The notes under the pieces were generated by a model that was not told the origin of the DNA, did no database searches, and was given only the letters and a program-made list of their open reading frames with translations. A stretch of 64,000 nucleotides of DNA from Kineococcus rhizosphaerae (lineage in GTDB: Bacteria > Actinomycetota > Actinomycetes > Actinomycetales > Kineococcaceae): NCBI RefSeq assembly GCF_003002055.1, contig NZ_PVZF01000011.1:1-64000 (forward strand). The letters run 5' to 3'. The position numbers and the translations under genes are program-made. Below are positions 60,010 to 64,000 of the stretch, piece by piece. How positions within the stretch are numbered: position 1 is the first letter of the stretch; the number at the start of each line of letters is the position of its first letter.

Positions 60010-60073
60010 CCCTGCGCGCGGGCGGGACCGGCCGCACGATGGCCCCACCCGTCGCCCGCTGGAGGTCGCGCCC

Positions 60074-60763
60074 GTGAACCCGTCCCCGAACCCGCCCGTG
60101 AACCCGTCCGTGGTCGTCTTCGACGTCAACGAGACGCTGTCGGACCTGCGTCCCCTGGCGGACCGGTTCGTCGCGGTGGGCGCCCCCGCCCACCTGGCCC
60201 CGCTGTGGTTCGCCACCGTGCTGCGCGACGGGTTCGCGCTGGCCGCCGTCGGGGACGCGCGGCCCTTCGCGCAGCTGGGGGCCGAGGCGCTGCGCAGCCT
60301 GCTGCCCGGCGCGGGGGTCGAGGCCACCGACGACGCGGTCCAGCACGTGCTGGACGGGGTGGGGCGCCTGCCGCTGCACCCCGACGTCGCCGACGGGGTC
60401 CGCGGTCTGCGCGCCGACGGGCACCGCCTGTTCACCCTCAGCAACGGTTCCGCGGAGGTCGGCGAGCGTCTGCTCACGGCCGGCGGGGTGCGCGGGCAGT
60501 TCGAGGCCGTGCTGTCCGTGGAGGCCGCCGGGGTGTGGAAACCGGCTCGCGCCGCCTACCGGTACGCCGCGCGCGTCGCCGGGGCGGCGCCGGAGGACGT
60601 GCTGCTGGTCGCGGTGCACCCGTGGGACGTGGACGGGGCGGCGCGGGCGGGGCTGCGCACGGCGTGGATCGACCGCTCCGGGGTGCCGTACCCGGCGTCG
60701 GCCACCCGCCCGGACGTGCGGGCGACCGACCTGGCGGACCTGTGCGCGCAGCTGGCCGGGTGA
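60074..60763 (+). CDS. HAD family hydrolase, haloacid-dehalogenase type II-like
   Basis: 229 residues. Motif I VVVFDVNETLSDL (nucleophile Asp), motif II TLSNGS, Lys in GVWKPARAAY and VAVHPWDVDGAARAGL. The VNETL form is typical of 2-haloacid dehalogenases; actual substrate is uncertain. GGAGG site before GTG 60074. A Pro/Asn-rich leader (NPSPNPPVNPS) precedes the domain. Confidence 0.87.
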   Translation: MNPSPNPPVNPSVVVFDVNETLSDLRPLADRFVAVGAPAHLAPLWFATVLRDGFALAAVGDARPFAQLGAEALRSLLPGAGVEATDDAVQHVLDGVGRLPLHPDVADGVRGLRADGHRLFTLSNGSAEVGERLLTAGGVRGQFEAVLSVEAAGVWKPARAAYRYAARVAGAAPEDVLLVAVHPWDVDGAARAGLRTAWIDRSGVPYPASATRPDVRATDLADLCAQLAG

Positions 60764-60773
60764 GGCGGGACCG

Positions 60774-61451
60774 TCACCCGCGCCGCGGCAGCCGCCGGTC
60801 CGCGAACCGGAACGCGGTCAGCAGCAGCACCGAGAGCACGACCACGAACCCGGTGTTGCGCAACGCCGCCCAGAACCCGAGCTCGTCGACGTCCAGGAAC
60901 GGGTAGGGGTACCAGTCGACGACCGACCCCCGCACGAACGTGTACGCGATCCACGCCAGCGGCCAGACGAAGGCCCAGGCCAGCGTGCGCCCGTCGACGC
61001 GCGGGCGCGGGCCGAACACCAGCCAGCCCAGGAACGCCATGACGGGCGAGACGTAGTGGAACCCGGCGTTGATCCACCAGGCGACCCCCGTCGGGTGCAG
61101 CAGCGGCGCGAGGACCGCGCCGAACACCAGCCCCGTGACGGTGATGCCGAGCAGCGCGTCCAGGCGCAGGACCCGCCAGAACCGCCCGTCACGCACCGGG
61201 TCCAGGACGAGCGAGACCGCGGCGGCGAGGACCAGCAGGTTGGACTGGACGGTGAAGTAGCTGACGAACCGGACGAAGGCCGTCGTCCGGGAGGTGCCCG
61301 ACTCCCCCGAGTTCACGTCCGCACCCGCACCGAGCAGGACGACGGTCTGGGTGACGAGGCTCGCCAGGACGACGAGGACGAGGACGGCGTGCCAGGCCCG
61401 GGAGACGGCGGGTGATCTCACCCGGCCATCCTGCCCGGCGGGGTTGGTCAT
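60774..61451 (-). CDS. Pr6Pr family membrane protein
   Basis: 225 residues with six membrane helices. VRFVSYFTVQSNLLVLAAAV, INAGFHYVSPVMAFLGWLVF, LAWIAYTFVRGSVVDWYPYP and FLDVDELGF are the marks of the Pr6Pr (FAR-17a/AIG1-like) family. Function unknown in bacteria. Confidence 0.85.
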   Translation of the reverse strand: MTNPAGQDGRVRSPAVSRAWHAVLVLVVLASLVTQTVVLLGAGADVNSGESGTSRTTAFVRFVSYFTVQSNLLVLAAAVSLVLDPVRDGRFWRVLRLDALLGITVTGLVFGAVLAPLLHPTGVAWWINAGFHYVSPVMAFLGWLVFGPRPRVDGRTLAWAFVWPLAWIAYTFVRGSVVDWYPYPFLDVDELGFWAALRNTGFVVVLSVLLLTAFRFADRRLPRRG

Positions 61452-61461
61452 CGTTGCCTGA

Positions 61462-61965
61462 TCACCAGCCCAGGAGGCCGGCCACCTCCCCGGTCGTGAG
61501 GTCGAGCACCTGGCTGTGGGACGCCCCCTCGGGCGTCACGACCTCGACGGTGCGCTGCTCGGGGTCGACGAGCCACACCTCGCGCACGCCGCGTGCGAGG
61601 TAGAACGGCACCTTGGCGCGGCTGGCGTCGTCCGGGGAGACGATCTCCACGACGATCGTGGCGGTGGGGACGTAGAGCTGCAGCTCGGCGTCGACCGGGA
61701 CGAACGCGAGGTCGGGGACGCGGAAGTCGTTCTCGACGCCGAGGTTGAACTCGGCCAGTCCTTCCAAGCCCCTCTGCGCGGCGCGTCCGTGGAGGGCGAC
61801 GACGAGGCGGATCGCGAGCCGGGCGTGGCTGGCGTGGGCGTGCGGTGTCACGTGGTAGATCCCGTCCCAGATCTCGTCGCGCTTGTCCAGACCCAGCGCG
61901 CGGCGGCGCTCCAGCCAGTCGTCGAGCGCCCCTCCGTGGGCGACGAACGTCGTGGGCGCGGTCAT
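61462..61965 (-). CDS. Uma2 family (PD-(D/E)xK-like) endonuclease
   Basis: 167 residues. DEIWDGIYHVTPHAHASHAR, VPDLAFVPVD and IVVEIVSPDDASRAKVPFYL are the Asp, Glu and Lys-bearing blocks of the Uma2/DUF820 nuclease-like fold. Biological role unknown; no partner gene is evident. Confidence 0.85.
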   Translation of the reverse strand: MTAPTTFVAHGGALDDWLERRRALGLDKRDEIWDGIYHVTPHAHASHARLAIRLVVALHGRAAQRGLEGLAEFNLGVENDFRVPDLAFVPVDAELQLYVPTATIVVEIVSPDDASRAKVPFYLARGVREVWLVDPEQRTVEVVTPEGASHSQVLDLTTGEVAGLLGW

Positions 61966-62074
61966 GCCCGCATCCTCTCAGCCCGGAGGCAGGTCGTCAC
62001 CGCGTGACGGCCCTGTCCACAGCCCGCCGGCAAACCGGTTTCCCGTGTCGGAGCCGGCTCCTAGGGTCGGCCCC

Positions 62075-62626
62075 GTGACCACGTTGACCGACCGCCCCGC
62101 CACCGCCCTGCTCGTCGTCGACGTCCAGCGCGACGTCATGGCCGTCGGCGTCGACGCCGAGCGCGTCGTCGCCACCGTCGCCGGGCTCGTGGACCGCGCC
62201 CGCGCGGCGGGCACCCCGGTGGTGTGGGTGCAGCACTCCGGCGACGGGCTGCCGCGGGGCAGCGAGGGCTGGGAGTACGTGCCCGAGCTGGTGCGCGAGG
62301 AGTCCGAACCGCTGGTGCACAAGCTCTACGGCGACTCCTTCGAGGCGACGGACCTGGAGGCGGTGCTGGCCGGGCGGGGCGTGGGCCGCCTCGTGGTGGC
62401 GGGTGCGCAGTCCGACCAGTGCATCCGCTCGACGCTGCACGGGGCGTTCACCCGCGGCTACGACGTGACGCTCGTGGGCGACGCGCACACCACGGAGGAC
62501 CTCACGTCCTACGGCGCTCCCGACCCGGAGCTGGTGATCGCGCACACGAACCTGTACTGGAGCCACCAGGCGGCGCCGGGCCGCACGGCCGCCGTGCTGA
62601 CGGCCGCCGAGGTCGAGTTCGCGTGA
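62075..62626 (+). CDS. Isochorismatase family cysteine hydrolase
   Basis: 183 residues. Catalytic Asp in LLVVDVQRDV, Lys in VHKLYGDSFE and Cys in AGAQSDQCIRST; GDAHTTED follows. Hydrolyses an amide or ether of unknown identity. GTG 62075 is seven bases after TAGGGT. The stop overlaps the GNAT start (GTGA). Confidence 0.9.
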   Translation: MTTLTDRPATALLVVDVQRDVMAVGVDAERVVATVAGLVDRARAAGTPVVWVQHSGDGLPRGSEGWEYVPELVREESEPLVHKLYGDSFEATDLEAVLAGRGVGRLVVAGAQSDQCIRSTLHGAFTRGYDVTLVGDAHTTEDLTSYGAPDPELVIAHTNLYWSHQAAPGRTAAVLTAAEVEFA

Positions 62627-63147
62627 GGGTCCAACCGGAGACCGCCGCCGACCACGACGCCGTCCGGGCCGTGCACCGGGCGGCGTTCGGGGCCGAGGGG
62701 GAGAAGGTCGCGACGCTGGCCGACCGGCTGCGCGCGAGCGGCGCGGTCTCGCTCGTGGCGGAGGTGGACGGGTCCGTCGTCGGTCACGTGGTGGTGGGGC
62801 GGAACCTGCTGGACGCGCCGCCGCAGCTGGTCGACGTGGGCGTGCTGTCGCCGCTGGGGGTCCTGCCGGGGTTCCAGCGCCAGGGGATCGGGACGGCGCT
62901 GGTGGCAGCGGCCCGGGAGGCGGCGGCCGGGCAGGGCTAGCCCGCGCTGTTCCTCGAGGGCGACCCGGCGTACTACGGACGGCTCGGGTTCCGCCCGGGC
63001 GGCGAGCTCGGGTTCCGGCGGCCGTCGCTGCGGATCCCCGCACCGACGTTCCAGGTGGTCCTGCTGGACGGGTACGAGGACTGGATGACGGGCACGCTCG
63101 TCTACGACCGGGTGTTCTGGGACCTGGACGCGGTGGGGTTGCGCTGA
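62623..63147 (+). pseudogene. GNAT N-acetyltransferase with in-frame TAG
   Basis: Reads as a 174-codon GNAT protein with one amber codon. VAEVDGSVVGHVVVG, VDVGVLSPLGVLPGFQRQGI and GTALVAAA are the acetyl-CoA-binding core. Then AAAGQG-TAG-PALFLEGDPAYYGRLGFRPG continues the family C-terminal part, where Tyr is usual at the TAG place (GYP). The TAG is at 62938-62940 (codon 106), and the frame ends normally at TGA 63145. Without readthrough the last 68 residues are lost. Confidence 0.8.
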
Positions 63148-63151
63148 GGGG

Positions 63152-64000
63152 TCAGGCGGCCGCGAGCCGGTCGCGGCCGGCGCGCTTCGCCGCGTACAGG
63201 GCGGCGTCGGCCCGCGCGTAGAGGTCCTGGGCGCGGTCGGTGGCCGCCTCGGCGAGCCCGGCGCTGATGGACAGCGGGACGAGCGTGCCGTCGGGCAACC
63301 GCAACGGGTTCTCCCGCACCGCGTCGACGAACTGCTGGGCCCGGTAGGAGGCGATGTCCAGCGGGCAGTCGACCATGAGGACGGCCAGTTCGTCGCCCCC
63401 CATGCGCGCGACGACGTCCCGGTCCCGGCACCGCGCGGTCAGCAGGTCGGCGACGTGCGTGAGGGCCGCGTCGCCGCCGAGGTGGCCGTGGGTGTCGTTG
63501 ATCGTCTTGAACCGGTCGAGGTCGATGATCACCAGGCAGACCCGGCCGCCCGCGACGGCGCGGTCGGTGGCGGCGTCCAGGACGCGACGGGTCGACAACC
63601 CGGTGAGGGCGTCGACGCCGGCCTGCTCGCGCAGACGCTCCACGAGGCGTTCCTGGTTCGTGCCCGCCCGGGACAGCACCCCGCAGATCAGCACCAGCAG
63701 GACCGCCACGTAGGCGAAGTCGGTCACGGCCCGTTCCGGTTCCAGGAACCGCCCGACGACGACCGCCTCGCCCACGAGCGTCGCGGACGTCACGACGAGC
63801 GCACCGCCGACCCGCAGCTGGGCGGCGGCCCAGATGACGGGGGCGATGAAGAAGACCTGGCCGGTGACCCCGGCGTCGGCGCTGAGCAGGTCCAGCCAGA
63901 CGATGGTGGCGACGCCGGTCAGCGGGGCCAACCCCACGAACGGGGCGACGCGGTCGGCGGGCGAGCGCAGCAGCAGGGCCGTGCCGAGCGTGAGCACGGC
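63152..64000 (-). CDS. GGDEF-domain diguanylate cyclase (partial, runs off the window)
   Basis: At least 280 residues are seen; the start is not certain to be inside the window. Several membrane helices in the N-terminal half (LVLICGVLSR is the last) lead to a GGDEF domain: VDALTGLSTRRVLDAATD, IIDLDRFKTINDTHGHLGGD and active site RMGGDELAVL. Makes cyclic di-GMP. No RxxD inhibitory site is clear. Confidence 0.9.
   Translation of the reverse strand, partial: AVLTLGTALLLRSPADRVAPFVGLAPLTGVATIVWLDLLSADAGVTGQVFFIAPVIWAAAQLRVGGALVVTSATLVGEAVVVGRFLEPERAVTDFAYVAVLLVLICGVLSRAGTNQERLVERLREQAGVDALTGLSTRRVLDAATDRAVAGGRVCLVIIDLDRFKTINDTHGHLGGDAALTHVADLLTARCRDRDVVARMGGDELAVLMVDCPLDIASYRAQQFVDAVRENPLRLPDGTLVPLSISAGLAEAATDRAQDLYARADAALYAAKRAGRDRLAAA

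Noticed and set aside
12013-63147. Idea that TAG is reassigned to an amino acid in this genome
   Set aside because: The flotillin gene, the MarR gene at 27480-27944 and the end of the decarboxylase frame use TAG as an ordinary stop, so general reassignment is unlikely; only occasional suppression remains possible.
1-64000. tRNA, rRNA, CRISPR arrays, integrases, attachment sites
   Set aside because: None was recognised by eye on either strand; the few repeats found are hairpins or operators.

Overview
The window is about 64 kb of very GC-rich DNA with dense genes, many GTG starts, short ATGA/GTGA overlaps and many start codons 6-7 nt after a TANNNT-like -10 box (apparently leaderless mRNAs). 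This is typical of a high-GC actinobacterium. The mix of a microbial rhodopsin with a Blh retinal-forming enzyme, SpoIIE/STAS partner-switching proteins, a PsiD-like decarboxylase and a GPP34/GOLPH3 protein fits the Kineosporiales (Kineococcus-like). The genus is inferred from gene content only. I saw no tRNA, rRNA, CRISPR array, intact transposon or prophage; the window is chromosomal in character.

Layout. 0-5 kb: an LssY-type membrane protein, remnants of a MarR/SpoIIE regulator and a heavy-metal P-type ATPase, and a flotillin. 5-9 kb: a MarR-GAF-PP2C regulator divergent from a rhodopsin-blh operon, the most striking locus. The rhodopsin has a DTE proton-pump motif, the retinal lysine and a Gly at the xanthorhodopsin antenna site. 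9-16 kb: a GH15 glucosidase operon, a PsiD-like decarboxylase interrupted by an in-frame TAG four codons before its catalytic serine, a MerR/SDR pair, a perfect 32-bp inverted repeat, and an SGNH hydrolase with its TetR. 16-29 kb: aldo/keto reductase divergent from zwf, HAD and P-loop proteins, a CAP-domain exoprotein, an EamA exporter and LysR, a Ca/cation antiporter, ribA-ribD, and a DODA dioxygenase divergent from its MarR over two TTGA-N4-TCAA boxes. 29-36 kb: a LysR-SDR-quinone oxidoreductase-monooxygenase cluster, an XRE/SDR pair, an SDR pseudogene, and TetR divergent from an MBL-fold hydrolase.

36-49 kb: a GAF-PP2C-HATPase sensor phosphatase, an MpaB-like oxygenase, an SDR/TetR pair with TACCG operators, an Asp23/Gls24 protein followed by a STAS anti-anti-sigma factor with no usual start codon, a patatin with an inserted hydrophobic hairpin, Nudix, a cell-wall-binding repeat protein, and a GT1 glycosyltransferase divergent from its TetR. 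49-54 kb: an autoregulated methylcitrate-cycle operon (GntR-prpD-prpB-prpC) for propionyl-CoA use. 54-64 kb: a small kinase, SnoaL and hemerythrin proteins, a GAF-LuxR regulator broken at a seven-G run, a TupA-like ATP-grasp, an alpha/beta hydrolase, GOLPH3 with a His/Gly/Asp tail, a dehalogenase-like HAD, Uma2, isochorismatase, a GNAT gene with an in-frame TAG, and a partial GGDEF protein at the right edge.

How the parts relate. The rhodopsin operon would add light-driven proton pumping to a heterotroph; zwf, the prp operon and ribAD are central metabolism. Two PP2C proteins and the STAS protein point to sigma-factor partner switching in stress control. Several oxidoreductases sit beside their own MarR, TetR, MerR or XRE regulators, with visible palindromic operators between them.
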